Below, piece by piece: positions 1-9,002 of a stretch of DNA of 64,000 nt. Below the pieces are notes generated by a model that saw only the letters and a list, made by a program, of their open reading frames with translations, ran no database searches and was not told the origin of the DNA. Within the stretch, counting starts at the first letter, position 1. The number at the start of each line of letters is the position of its first letter. Location: NCBI GenBank assembly GCA_007694165.1, contig RECE01000245.1, forward strand, positions 1 through 64,000. The letters are read 5' to 3'. This stretch comes from Bacteroidota bacterium (GTDB lineage: Bacteria > Bacteroidota > Bacteroidia > Bacteroidales > UBA7960). A program made the position numbers and the translations under genes.

Positions 1-359
1 GGCATTTCGGAAATGATATTATCCTCTGTGTCAGTCCAGTTCACGAAAACCCATCCTTCATTGGGCACAGCATCAACACTGGCCACTTCGCCTTCTTCGT
101 ATTCTCCTGCACCGAATACTTCACCAGCACCTTCAGGGTTCACCAGCAGGGTGAGGGTGTATATTTCCGGTACAAATTCTTCCATGAAATTAGCGATCAG
201 GGTAAGGTTAGCAGTCATGGGGATTTCGTTTGCCGGCATTTCGGAAATGATATTATCCTCTGTGTCAGTCCAGTTCACGAAAACCCATCCTTCATTGGGC
301 ACAGCATCAACACTGGCCACTTCGCCTTCTTCGTATTCTCCTGCACCGAATACTTCACC
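1..359 (-). repeat. 234-bp in-frame tandem duplication inside the repeat protein
   Basis: Bases 1-125 and 235-359 are identical; the first difference is at 126 versus 360. The period is 234 bp (78 codons), and the units diverge gradually after the identical block. They encode InlB-B-type repeat units. The identity at DNA level implies recent duplication or gene conversion. The left boundary is cut by the window edge. Confidence 0.95.
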
Positions 360-1811
360 TGCACCTTCGGGATTTACCAAAAGGGTTAGGATATAAGTTT
401 CGGGCTCAACTTCTACAGGTCCAAAACCACCAATGAGCGTCAGGTCTCTTTCTGGCATAATAAAGGTGTATACCGGATCTTCAGAAAGGAAAAATTCCTT
501 TTGAAGAGGTTGTTCAGCCCAGCCCAGAAACTCCCAGCCTTCATTAGGCGTTGCAATGACTGTTACTTCTGTTCCGGCTTCAAATTCGCCCTCACCGGTA
601 ACAAATCCACCTTCCTCCGGGAAAGAAAAAAGTACAACGGAAAAAACTTCAGGCTCCACTATTTCTTCCTCGAAATTGGCAAAAAGGGTAAGGTCTTCTG
701 TGACTGTGATAGAATTGGCTGGCTGCTCAGAAACAAGATTTCCATCCAGATCTGTCCAGTTCACAAAAAACCATCCTTCATTGGCTACTGCGTTTACGTT
801 GGCAGTTTCTCCCTCGGAGTATTGCCCCGCACCGAACACTTCACCTCCTTCTTCCGGAACAGCAAATAGTGATAAGGTATAAACGGGAGCTTCCAGAACA
901 GTAACTGTTGTGGTAACCTCAAGGGTTGTTTCGGGTTCACTCTGCACCACACCCTCAGGCAATTCAAATGTAGCGATCGCTTCATAATCACCTGCAAGGT
1001 TTGCATTGTAAGTAGGAATGGTCCAGGCCAGATCAACTACATGTACCTGAGCATCGCTGTCGGTAATGGTTGTGGTTGCAGGCAATTCCAGAATTGCATC
1101 GGGGAGTAAGGTCCCAAAAGGAACACTTATGGACTCAACTGGTGTAATGGAAACGATGAAGGGATCTGTGTCCAGAACAATCATATACTCCATCAGGTCA
1201 TTCATGTAACCGTAGGGGAAAGCATATACAACCGGCTGGGCAGTAATTGACTGGTAATACTGGCCTCCATCCATAAAGGTAGTATTCCCAATCATTCCGA
1301 TCAATCTGATTCCGGCAGGATGACCAAAACTGGAAATTTCGATTTTGGCACGCATGTATCCTGCCCAATCGGCGGGTACTTCGGTATGGAACATCTCACT
1401 TGGAGGAAATCCAGGGAAGTTAGTTTCACTGGTTATGTAATACCTTGTTGGGGTATTATCGGTACCATAACCCTGAGGAATACTTTCATTTACCCAGATA
1501 TACTTAAAGTTTCCGGCAAACTCTTCGGCCATAATCCCGATTTTTTCCACCGTGATCTTGTCATTGGCTTTGATACTGGTGCCAAATACAGCGGGATTGT
1601 AGTCAAAGTACACCTGCATATCGCGGTGGAAAGTGCCGGCCACAGTGGCCCTCACTTCCACATCGAAGAGAAAATAATATGTATCTCCTTCCTGAACAAC
1701 TTGTTCATTGGCAAACCGGAAGTCCAGTGAGGGATCAGAATCTCTGTTGCCTGCGATGGCTGCTGCCATGAAGGCAAACATCATCAGCAACACTAGTTTG
1801 GTTTTTTTCAT
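1..1811 (-). CDS. Large secreted repeat protein, N-terminal part (runs off the left edge)
   Basis: The frame read leftwards from the ATG at 1811-1809 stays open to base 1, so only about 603 N-terminal residues are visible. Seen: a signal peptide (MKKTKLVLLMMFAFMAAAIA), then a beta-rich domain at about residues 20-210 (FDVEV, GTFHRDMQVYFDYN) that loosely recalls cohesin-like modules. Next comes a bacterial Ig-like stretch at about 215-300, containing SVPFGT and DLAWTIPTYNANLAGDY and resembling Big_4. At least four InlB-B/Flg_new_2-type repeats of about 75-78 residues follow, each with GEVFGAGxYxEGE, NEGWxFVNWTD and LTLxANF. Repeats three and four are almost identical. Such proteins are usually exported by T9SS with a C-terminal sorting domain, which would lie outside the window. 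It is downstream of, and co-directional with, the 1789-residue protein. The exact function is unknown; adhesion or a surface role is inferred. Confidence 0.85.
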   Translation of the reverse strand, partial: MKKTKLVLLMMFAFMAAAIAGNRDSDPSLDFRFANEQVVQEGDTYYFLFDVEVRATVAGTFHRDMQVYFDYNPAVFGTSIKANDKITVEKIGIMAEEFAGNFKYIWVNESIPQGYGTDNTPTRYYITSETNFPGFPPSEMFHTEVPADWAGYMRAKIEISSFGHPAGIRLIGMIGNTTFMDGGQYYQSITAQPVVYAFPYGYMNDLMEYMIVLDTDPFIVSITPVESISVPFGTLLPDAILELPATTTITDSDAQVHVVDLAWTIPTYNANLAGDYEAIATFELPEGVVQSEPETTLEVTTTVTVLEAPVYTLSLFAVPEEGGEVFGAGQYSEGETANVNAVANEGWFFVNWTDLDGNLVSEQPANSITVTEDLTLFANFEEEIVEPEVFSVVLFSFPEEGGFVTGEGEFEAGTEVTVIATPNEGWEFLGWAEQPLQKEFFLSEDPVYTFIMPERDLTLIGGFGPVEVEPETYILTLLVNPEGAGEVFGAGEYEEGEVASVDAVPNEGWVFVNWTDTEDNIISEMPANEIPMTANLTLIANFMEEFVPEIYTLTLLVNPEGAGEVFGAGEYEEGEVASVDAVPNEGWVFVNWTDTEDNIISEM

Positions 1812-1913
1812 AGGAATTGATTTTTAGTTTGACATTCATTTGATTTCAGAAATAAAAATTAGAGTATTAAATTGGAGTTACAAGGGTTTAAATCCGAAGT
1901 AGATCCCCGAGTC

Positions 1914-1948
1914 AGCAACCTGCCCGATGCAATTACAGGCAGGTTGCT
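1914..1948 (-). terminator. Hairpin between the two large secreted-protein genes
   Basis: A perfect 11-bp inverted repeat (AGCAACCTGCC / GGCAGGTTGCT) with a 13-nt loop lies 12 bp past the stop of the 1789-residue gene and about 100 bp before the next start. There is no T-tract on the minus side. It could be a terminator, an attenuator or a stability element between two co-directional genes. Confidence 0.5.
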
Positions 1949-1960
1949 GTGGTGCAATTT

Positions 1961-4900
1961 TTATTTGGAATCTTCAGGTACGGCAGAACCGATACCACTA
2001 TTGGGACTCCAAATATTGTTTTTATCCTGAGCCTGAACTTGTCCATTGAGGTCATAGTCGCCGGCATAGTATCCGGCAAAGCCTGATTGGAGGTTCCAGA
2101 CGTTGTTTTTATCCTGTGCCTGGATCTGTCCGTTGGCATCACCATCGCCACCATACATACCGTACATACCGTCTTCAAGTTCTTTATGGCCGTTGCCAAA
2201 TGAAGATCTGGTATGTAGTCTGTAGGCTTTATCCATTGCCTGGGTGAAATCCCAGCTATAGACACCGGCTTCTTCAGTAAGAGCCTCAGCCGACATAACA
2301 GCAAGGTGGTTCCTGTGGTATATGACCACATAGAGTCCTTCGGCGATCTCAACATCAAATACCGGGAGTGAAAGATCTGTAGATACTATCTCGCCAGTGT
2401 TTAGCAGAAGCGCTGCCATTCGGGCCACCACAGTATTGGTATATGCCTCTGATGGGGCAGCTGCGTCACGCAATTCAACCAGTACCCAGTCTACAACATT
2501 GTCGGGCATTTCTGCAACCGATTCGTCGCCTTCATAGTACCATACAGGGTTATTGTTTCCGAAATAGGGCAAAGCGGGTGCGAAAGGTTGCTCAAGGGGC
2601 AGAACATCGTTGATCTGTGTGTGCATCAGTTCACTCTTGTCGGGACTATAAGCGCCTTCAAGAATTACTTTGAGGTCTAAGGTGGTTCCTTCTAAAGGAT
2701 CAGCCTCATCTATTACAATATTGTCAAGATATAGGTTGTTACCAAAAGCACTTACAGCCTGGAACTTAACTTTATTGGTGCCTTCAGGAAGATCATAGAA
2801 TCCTGTTGCCCATTGTTCGGCATTGGGAACGAAATTGCTCATTGTGGCGCCGGCAGTATTCAGAGGACCATCGACTCCACCTTCAAGTTCAACGAGTAGT
2901 TCCCAGGTTGCACCACCATCTTCGGAGTAGAAGATTCTTAATCTGTCTACCTGGGTGGTGTATGTTGCATAAGCATAATCGAAAGTGAGTCTGGCAGAGG
3001 CAACATCAAATTCAGGAGTGATTAGGTCAAAGGGTACAGAGCCTGAAATACTGAAGAAATTAGCACGCGCAGAAGCATTACCTACTTCATAGCCGCTGGC
3101 CAATGTTGTGCGGGCCCAGTTGCCTGATCCTGATACAAGACTCCAGCATAATGGTGGGAATGTAGGCAATTCGAAATCTTCTTCGATGTTTGCGAACACT
3201 TCGCAAAGAGTTGCGAAAGTTAAAGGTCCGCTCCAGTCACTGTTATCGCCATTGCAAACAGCCTGCACATAGAACGCATAGGTAGTTGCAGCGTCAAGTC
3301 CGGCAAGTACATAGGGGTTGTCAACGCCTTCTACCATCGTTCCCTCTCCAAGTGTAAAACCAGATAAACCCCATTCAACATTCCATGATGTTTCACTGCC
3401 AAGGGCAGTCCAACCCAAAGTTGCACTGTTAGCCGTTATCTCCGTTGCAGCAAGATTAGCAGGAGCAGCGCAATCGGGCAGAGGTTCAAAAGAAAGATTG
3501 AGGGTAAAACTGGTGAAGTTTGGAGTTGGCCGGGTTGAAACGATGGCAAAGTAGGTTCCGGCCTCCATTATTACGTCGGAAATACTTCCACCGGCAGAGC
3601 TTCCTGCAAATGCAATTACTTGTGCAGGTTCCTCCGGATCAGGACAACCGTCAAGAATAAACAAACCTGTCCATAATCCTGCAACACTTCCGCTCAGGTA
3701 ACCTGGTTCAGTGAGAGTGAACCTGGCAACAAAATCATATCCATTCAGGTAATTGTTTGCGGGAGGTGGTGTTACCCATGATGTGAGGTAGTCATTACCG
3801 TAGTTTTCGGTGTTATCTGCAAAATCAATCAATGGCAGTGTCACCAGGTAGGGGTTGCTGCAGGTTGATCCTGCAGGCCTTACAAAGCCTTCTCCTGTAA
3901 GAGAGATCGGATGGACATCCACCTCATCATCAATTACCAGATTAATGGAGAACAGTCGGGGTTCATCAGGAGCAAAGCTAAGACTAATGGTAGCTGATTC
4001 ATTGGGCCCGAGAGAGGCTGTTTCATCTAGATTAAAAAGGTTAAATGCATAAATATCATCGCCTTCCAGAGATACGTTGGCAGGATCAATCTTTAATGAA
4101 CCACCTCCTATATTAGTTATAACAAAATCTTTCACAGGGCTTTCGGTGCCAAGCTCGACCTGTCCAAAGTCCCATGTATCAGGATTTATGGAGAATATAG
4201 GCTCCGTAGGCTTAACTCTGACCTGAATATTGCCCAGGTGTAGGTCAATATCAGGTGAAGTTCCTGAGGGTCTTTCTGCATAGAATCCAAGTTTTACAAC
4301 ACCAGTAACATCAGCAAGATCTATTGTAAAGGTTTGCCCGCCAGGATTGATCTCATCTTCTTCTGCACCAGATAGTTCAAAAAGGACATCATCAGAAGAC
4401 CATGTTTCACCACCGTCTCTTGAAATCACCACTGCAAAATAATCCTGCGCTCCAAGCTGATTAGGTGTTTGATTGTTCCATCCGGTAACCGCCAGATCGA
4501 AAAGCAGCTCGTATTCATCAGCCTTGTCACTCATATCTATGGGTGGACTCATAAACCATCGGTAGATTGGGTTTGGAGTAGTTGTTGAAACCCAGAGATT
4601 TATTTTTGTGGCACTGGGGTTGGCTGGATTATTTCCAAAGTTGCTGGTCACCCAATTCAATCCGACCGGGGCTACAAATTCTGTTTCCTCCGTGAGTTCT
4701 CCATAGGGCCGGGTCCAGTTTGCAGGTGGGAATGGATCGAAATTCACAACAAATGGTGGGAATATGGTTGGATCCACTCCATTTCCAAGTAACACCAGTG
4801 AGTAGGTTTCACTCTTCATGCCGTTGCCTAAATCATAAACTACACTGAGAAGAGCAGTTTTTTCACCTTCTCTGTCGGGTGCAAACAAAATGCTGAAGGG

Positions 4901-7330
4901 AAGAGTCTCTCCGGCACCCAGTTCAGTATCATCTTCAGGATCGAGGGTAAGAATGAAGGCTGGAGCATCTTCACCGGTTATTGTTACAGAATTGATGATA
5001 ATGACACCTTCACCAGAATTGGACACTGTAAAGTTAACAGGAGAAGATTGTTCATCAATATTGACATTGCCAAAATCAAGTTCACCATCTACAGGATCGG
5101 GATTGATGGAGAAAACGGGTTCGGTGGGAACCTCCTCTACTTTTACATTATCAATAACATTGGCACGTCCAAAGTTATTAATACCTTCAAAAGCAATCTG
5201 ATAAGTATCCGATGTATTTGGAAGACTTATAACCTCTTGAGTCCAGACAGTAATATTATCGGTGAAATGAGCCAGTTCAACCCATGGATCTGTTTCACTT
5301 ACACGGTAATAGACTTTGGTTTCATTCTGATCACCAAACCACACCTCCTGTGCATAATAAAATACCAATCTGTATTCAGTCTTAGCTGATAAATCGAGAG
5401 GAGGAGTAACCAATTTTGTAACAGGATTGTTGGTTCCTGATTGCGATACAAAGCGCGCATTCAATTCACCTTCAAAGGCACTGGTGATTGCACCACCTGA
5501 AGAGCCTGCTGCAAATGTCCAGGATACTGTTCCTACTTCATTTATTTGCGTCCATCCTGCTCTGGAGGGTGAGTCATCCTCAAAAGTTTCAGTCCAGGGG
5601 AAAGAAGAAATTGTTGGATCAGTCATGGTGGTAAACGACCATACCTCGCAGTCTTCAGCCGGTCCAAATTCATTGTAAGGTAACACTTTCCATTGGTATG
5701 TAGTGTTATACTCCAGATTTGCCTGGAAAGAGGCAACATTACCCACATCAACGCCCGTTGCCGGCAGGGTTTGGCCAATAAACAACTCATAACCGTCAGT
5801 ATTTGGGCTGGCCTGCCAGGTCAAATTAACGTTCCTGGGAATGTTTACAGCTTCATCCGCAGGTGTAAGGTATGTCACACATTCGGGAACAATTTCCAAA
5901 CTTGAACCCCAAACCTCAAGCATGAAATCGTAGGCAAGGTTATTATTTGGGTCTCCATCGGGGTTTACTACCCTTTGCCAGGCATTTCCATCACCTGTGC
6001 CTTCATCAGCCCGCAACCAGAAGAAAGAGCCTGCAGTGCTTTGAACAGAAACCCATCCTTGCTGAAGATCGACAGCTTCAGGCAGGTCAAGCTCAAATTT
6101 GAATACACTGAAACCGGGGTTCCATGACAATATTTCAACAAAATAGGCATTTGCATCAACAGTTTGCACTGAAACCGGATTTGCCCAGTCGGGTTCTCCG
6201 GTTGTATGCTCATAAAACTTTACAATAAAAGGATGCGTGCTTCCTGGTACATAACCTGATGGAAGACCCTGAACCATAATTTTGGTGATTTCATCAATTG
6301 CTGAATTCGAAAAATTATCGGCAACCTCGAATTCAGTAGTTTCGTCAATAACGGCACTGTTATTGGCACTGCCACCATAGCTGAACTTATGCCACAGCAG
6401 GTCCTGATTTATTTCTGTAAAAGTTGCCTGTAAAGTCTTATCACTATCCATTATAATGGTAGTACGGCCAAAGGCAGGATCTGCAACATCACCCAGGTTC
6501 CATGCATCAAATGTGTAACCAAAGGCCGGGTTGGCATTAAGGATAACAGTTGCATCGATTGTAAAGTCATGAATGCCAGGTGCAGGAATAACTTCACCAT
6601 TACCAATGGGATCAAGCATGGTTAAGCTAAATGTAGATGCTTCAAAAATAGTTACATCATCAACCAGCCACCAATAGTCGTATTCACCAATCCAGTTAAA
6701 TTTGATTTTCACATTGCTTTGTCCCTGGGCAATGGATGTAATGTCAAATAATGAAAATACCGGATTAGGGCCGTTGCTTGAATTAACAGCTCCACCTGAC
6801 CAGTTGTAAAGCAATGTTTTCGTAGCAAAGTCATCAGTACTTATATAAATACTGATATCTGCAGCTCCAAAAGTTCTTGCCCAGTGCTCAACACTAAAAA
6901 AAATACTTTCCGTTGCATCACTGCAGTCAATGGCAGGACTGATAAGATTGGCTTCTTCCGGAACGCCATCGACTCCGTATGCATCAGAATCCAGAATCAT
7001 GTAGCCATTACCGGCAGTTGTGGAAAGTAATTGTCCTCCAAAGGCACCACCGGTATCTGTCCATTCCCATCCGGGGAATACCGCAGGTCCTGAAACAACA
7101 ATATTCTGCCATCCTTCCGGGAAGGCACCATCGAAATCTTCGGAAAAAAGAACATTTTTGAAGTTAACGTTCTTTATTACTTCAGAGGAGGGTAATGGAA
7201 AAATTGATTTCCTTATTTCTGTTTTATGCTTCTGATTGGCATCCAATTGGCTTATGGCCTTTTGTTGCCCAAAAATCAAAGCAGGTATTAAACCGAAACA
7301 TACCATAAATAGTAATTTTTTTCTCTTCAT
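1961..7330 (-). CDS. Giant secreted multidomain protein with dockerin-like C-terminus
   Basis: 1789 residues. Seen in order: signal peptide (1-21); a MAM/choice-of-anchor-J-like beta-sandwich (about 60-230); an InlB-B-like repeat (234-305); an unassigned domain (306-480); FN3 (480-567); a second anchor-J-like domain (577-733); a choice-of-anchor-D domain (738-850); a further anchor-J-like domain (856-1038); a second anchor-D (1043-1148). Then a PPC-like domain (1155-1283), FN3 (1288-1375), another anchor-J-like domain (1380-1542), and a module at 1550-1705 containing NVVDWVLVELRDA and LYVVIYHRNHLAVMSA. It ends with two EF-hand-like loops (DGDANGQIQAQD and DYDLNGQVQAQD) instead of a canonical T9SS type A tail. 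The module plus dyad is a recurrent C-terminal arrangement in Bacteroidota. No catalytic domain was recognised. A surface or extracellular binding role is inferred; the loops probably bind calcium. Confidence 0.92.
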   Translation of the reverse strand: MKRKKLLFMVCFGLIPALIFGQQKAISQLDANQKHKTEIRKSIFPLPSSEVIKNVNFKNVLFSEDFDGAFPEGWQNIVVSGPAVFPGWEWTDTGGAFGGQLLSTTAGNGYMILDSDAYGVDGVPEEANLISPAIDCSDATESIFFSVEHWARTFGAADISIYISTDDFATKTLLYNWSGGAVNSSNGPNPVFSLFDITSIAQGQSNVKIKFNWIGEYDYWWLVDDVTIFEASTFSLTMLDPIGNGEVIPAPGIHDFTIDATVILNANPAFGYTFDAWNLGDVADPAFGRTTIIMDSDKTLQATFTEINQDLLWHKFSYGGSANNSAVIDETTEFEVADNFSNSAIDEITKIMVQGLPSGYVPGSTHPFIVKFYEHTTGEPDWANPVSVQTVDANAYFVEILSWNPGFSVFKFELDLPEAVDLQQGWVSVQSTAGSFFWLRADEGTGDGNAWQRVVNPDGDPNNNLAYDFMLEVWGSSLEIVPECVTYLTPADEAVNIPRNVNLTWQASPNTDGYELFIGQTLPATGVDVGNVASFQANLEYNTTYQWKVLPYNEFGPAEDCEVWSFTTMTDPTISSFPWTETFEDDSPSRAGWTQINEVGTVSWTFAAGSSGGAITSAFEGELNARFVSQSGTNNPVTKLVTPPLDLSAKTEYRLVFYYAQEVWFGDQNETKVYYRVSETDPWVELAHFTDNITVWTQEVISLPNTSDTYQIAFEGINNFGRANVIDNVKVEEVPTEPVFSINPDPVDGELDFGNVNIDEQSSPVNFTVSNSGEGVIIINSVTITGEDAPAFILTLDPEDDTELGAGETLPFSILFAPDREGEKTALLSVVYDLGNGMKSETYSLVLLGNGVDPTIFPPFVVNFDPFPPANWTRPYGELTEETEFVAPVGLNWVTSNFGNNPANPSATKINLWVSTTTPNPIYRWFMSPPIDMSDKADEYELLFDLAVTGWNNQTPNQLGAQDYFAVVISRDGGETWSSDDVLFELSGAEEDEINPGGQTFTIDLADVTGVVKLGFYAERPSGTSPDIDLHLGNIQVRVKPTEPIFSINPDTWDFGQVELGTESPVKDFVITNIGGGSLKIDPANVSLEGDDIYAFNLFNLDETASLGPNESATISLSFAPDEPRLFSINLVIDDEVDVHPISLTGEGFVRPAGSTCSNPYLVTLPLIDFADNTENYGNDYLTSWVTPPPANNYLNGYDFVARFTLTEPGYLSGSVAGLWTGLFILDGCPDPEEPAQVIAFAGSSAGGSISDVIMEAGTYFAIVSTRPTPNFTSFTLNLSFEPLPDCAAPANLAATEITANSATLGWTALGSETSWNVEWGLSGFTLGEGTMVEGVDNPYVLAGLDAATTYAFYVQAVCNGDNSDWSGPLTFATLCEVFANIEEDFELPTFPPLCWSLVSGSGNWARTTLASGYEVGNASARANFFSISGSVPFDLITPEFDVASARLTFDYAYATYTTQVDRLRIFYSEDGGATWELLVELEGGVDGPLNTAGATMSNFVPNAEQWATGFYDLPEGTNKVKFQAVSAFGNNLYLDNIVIDEADPLEGTTLDLKVILEGAYSPDKSELMHTQINDVLPLEQPFAPALPYFGNNNPVWYYEGDESVAEMPDNVVDWVLVELRDAAAPSEAYTNTVVARMAALLLNTGEIVSTDLSLPVFDVEIAEGLYVVIYHRNHLAVMSAEALTEEAGVYSWDFTQAMDKAYRLHTRSSFGNGHKELEDGMYGMYGGDGDANGQIQAQDKNNVWNLQSGFAGYYAGDYDLNGQVQAQDKNNIWSPNSGIGSAVPEDSK

Positions 7331-8127
7331 AACTTCAATTTTTCATGAATAAATTGTTTGAATTAATGAATTGGATTTATGATGGGTTTGTTGAGAAATA
7401 AAATGCCGGCAGAAAGGAGAAATACCCGACATTGTGAGGGAGAGAGGTTGTTTTGTCTTGTCAGACAATGTAAACTGAACGATGTGATCATTGATTTTAC
7501 ACATACTGTAATGTATTGTAAAGTTGAACTTTTAATAAATCATGAAGAAGCATTATGCAAAATGCAGATACATCAATTAAACAAGGAAGGTTTCTCTTTT
7601 TTGAAAAACAAGAGAAAGCATCCTGTCTGTGAGAGTATTCCCGGGAGGCGGAGAATAAAAGATTTCAAATAGTAAGTCTTCAGGTTAAGAAGAAGACCTA
7701 TTTCTACAGTTTCAAAAAATCTCTTTGGGGGGGCAAAGATGTTGTTGAATTAGTTTCGGCTTAATAGGGGGGATTAAGCCTGGATCATTTTTTTTATCTA
7801 AAGTATTTTGTTCGTATGATAAAACATGTTATTGATAGGCCAAATTTAAATAATATTTTGTTAATACCAAAAAAAAATGTTTAAAATGATGAATTATTAT
7901 GTTGAATTCATAAAATGCAGGCTTTGTGTTGATTAAAAATGGTTGTGGTTTAGAAAAACCTCAGAACTCTCTGTAGTCTTAATATGAGTATTAAAAAAAG
8001 ATGTTTTCCGGTTGGATCAAAAAATATTTATTCTGTTTATTTTTATCCTGAATTTTTGACTATTTTTATTGCATGTAAACCGGAGCAATGCAACGACTTT
8101 TAATTGTTCATCATAAAATGTGCGGCC
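7331..8127. other. Long AT-rich intergenic region with two G-loop hairpins
   Basis: No credible gene is seen. The region lies between two divergent genes. It contains a 5-bp hairpin with a G6 loop (7722-7737), an 8-bp hairpin with an AGGGGGG loop (7758-7780) followed by a T-run on the plus strand, and a minus-strand promoter candidate at 7841-7870. If that promoter is used, the 1789-residue gene has a leader of roughly 500 nt containing both hairpins as C6 loops. Confidence 0.6.
7841..7870 (-). promoter_or_regulatory. Candidate Bacteroidota promoter for the 1789-residue gene
   Basis: On the minus strand a TTG (7870-7868) is followed after 19 nt by TAAATTTG (7848-7841), an exact TAnnTTTG -7 box. 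Spacing is within the 17-23 nt range described for flavobacterial promoters. It is about 500 nt from the start codon, and the region is very AT-rich, so a chance match is possible. Confidence 0.4.
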
Positions 8128-8967
8128 ATGTCTGATTTTAGTCAAAGTAACAGCAAGTCATCCAACACCAAAAGGATGGAAGATTTAATTGACAAAGCTT
8201 TTAATGCAACAGATTATTATGATCGTGTTGATGCAATAAAAGAAATTGATGATCAGGAGGTATTAAGAAAAGTTGCAGCCAATGATCCGGATTATTATGT
8301 GCGACAAACTGCCACAGAGAAGATTGAAGATCAGGATGTATTGATGCAGATAGCCCTTAATGACAGTGATTATTATGTAAGGGTTGCCGCCGTTAAAAGA
8401 ATTTCTGATGCAAAAATCCTTGCGCATATTGTTCTTAAAAGCCAGGAAGATTATTATATCTGTAAAGATGCCCTTGCCAAAATCAAAGATGATGATGTGC
8501 TGGAGAAACTGATAGATGAAATCTCAGACAGGGACATAATGAAAACTGCTGTTGAAGCCATAGAAAGACAAAGTACTTTGAAGAAAATTGCCGTTGGTCA
8601 TGAAGATTTTTACGTAAGATCGGATGCATTGAAGAAAATAGAAGATCAACAGCTGCTCATTGAAATCGCTTTGAATGATGAAGATTATTATGTGCGGGCT
8701 CTTGCACTGGAAAAGGTTTTAGATCCTGAGATAATTGTAAAGGTAGCATTTGAAGATCAGGACTATTATGTGCGAAATAAGGCCGTTGCCAAAATCGATG
8801 ATCCTGCCATTTTAGCAGAACTGGTAAAAAAAGATGCTGATTTTGAAGTGAGAAAAAAAGCTATCTCTAAAATTCACGACAGAGGCTTGCTGGAACAATT
8901 GCTCATAGACGTTGAGGACCATTATATCCTCCGTAAAATTAAAAATAAACTCAGCGAGCTTGAATAG
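8128..8967 (+). CDS. Helical-repeat protein of nine 26-residue HEAT-like units
   Basis: 279 residues from ATG 8128. The frame can be extended to a TTG at 8104, but the extra residues (MFIIKCAA) look non-native. After a 25-residue polar N-terminus nearly the whole protein is a regular array. The unit starts D-x-x-[IVL]-L, continues with -I/VA- and [N/E]D-x-DYYVR, and ends in A-x-x-KI. The period is 26 residues (27 once), about nine units. It is a variant of HEAT/PBS-lyase-type alpha-solenoid repeats, shorter than the usual HEAT unit of 30 or more. No signal peptide or membrane segment is present, so it is cytoplasmic. The repeated DYYVR tripeptide-acidic surface suggests a protein-binding scaffold (inference). 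lplA begins 35 bp downstream and may be co-transcribed. Confidence 0.85.
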   Translation: MSDFSQSNSKSSNTKRMEDLIDKAFNATDYYDRVDAIKEIDDQEVLRKVAANDPDYYVRQTATEKIEDQDVLMQIALNDSDYYVRVAAVKRISDAKILAHIVLKSQEDYYICKDALAKIKDDDVLEKLIDEISDRDIMKTAVEAIERQSTLKKIAVGHEDFYVRSDALKKIEDQQLLIEIALNDEDYYVRALALEKVLDPEIIVKVAFEDQDYYVRNKAVAKIDDPAILAELVKKDADFEVRKKAISKIHDRGLLEQLLIDVEDHYILRKIKNKLSELE

Positions 8968-9002
8968 AATGTTGGCTGAATCGAAAACGGAGTAAAACAA
9001 CC

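Noticed and set aside
13..882. Several plus-strand open frames opposite the left-edge gene
   Set aside because: They are antisense shadows of the repeat protein; the minus frame carries the signal peptide and repeats.
7379..7672. 97-codon plus-strand frame in the long intergenic region
   Set aside because: Cys/Arg-rich with no domain features, and it lies in the presumed leader of the divergent gene.
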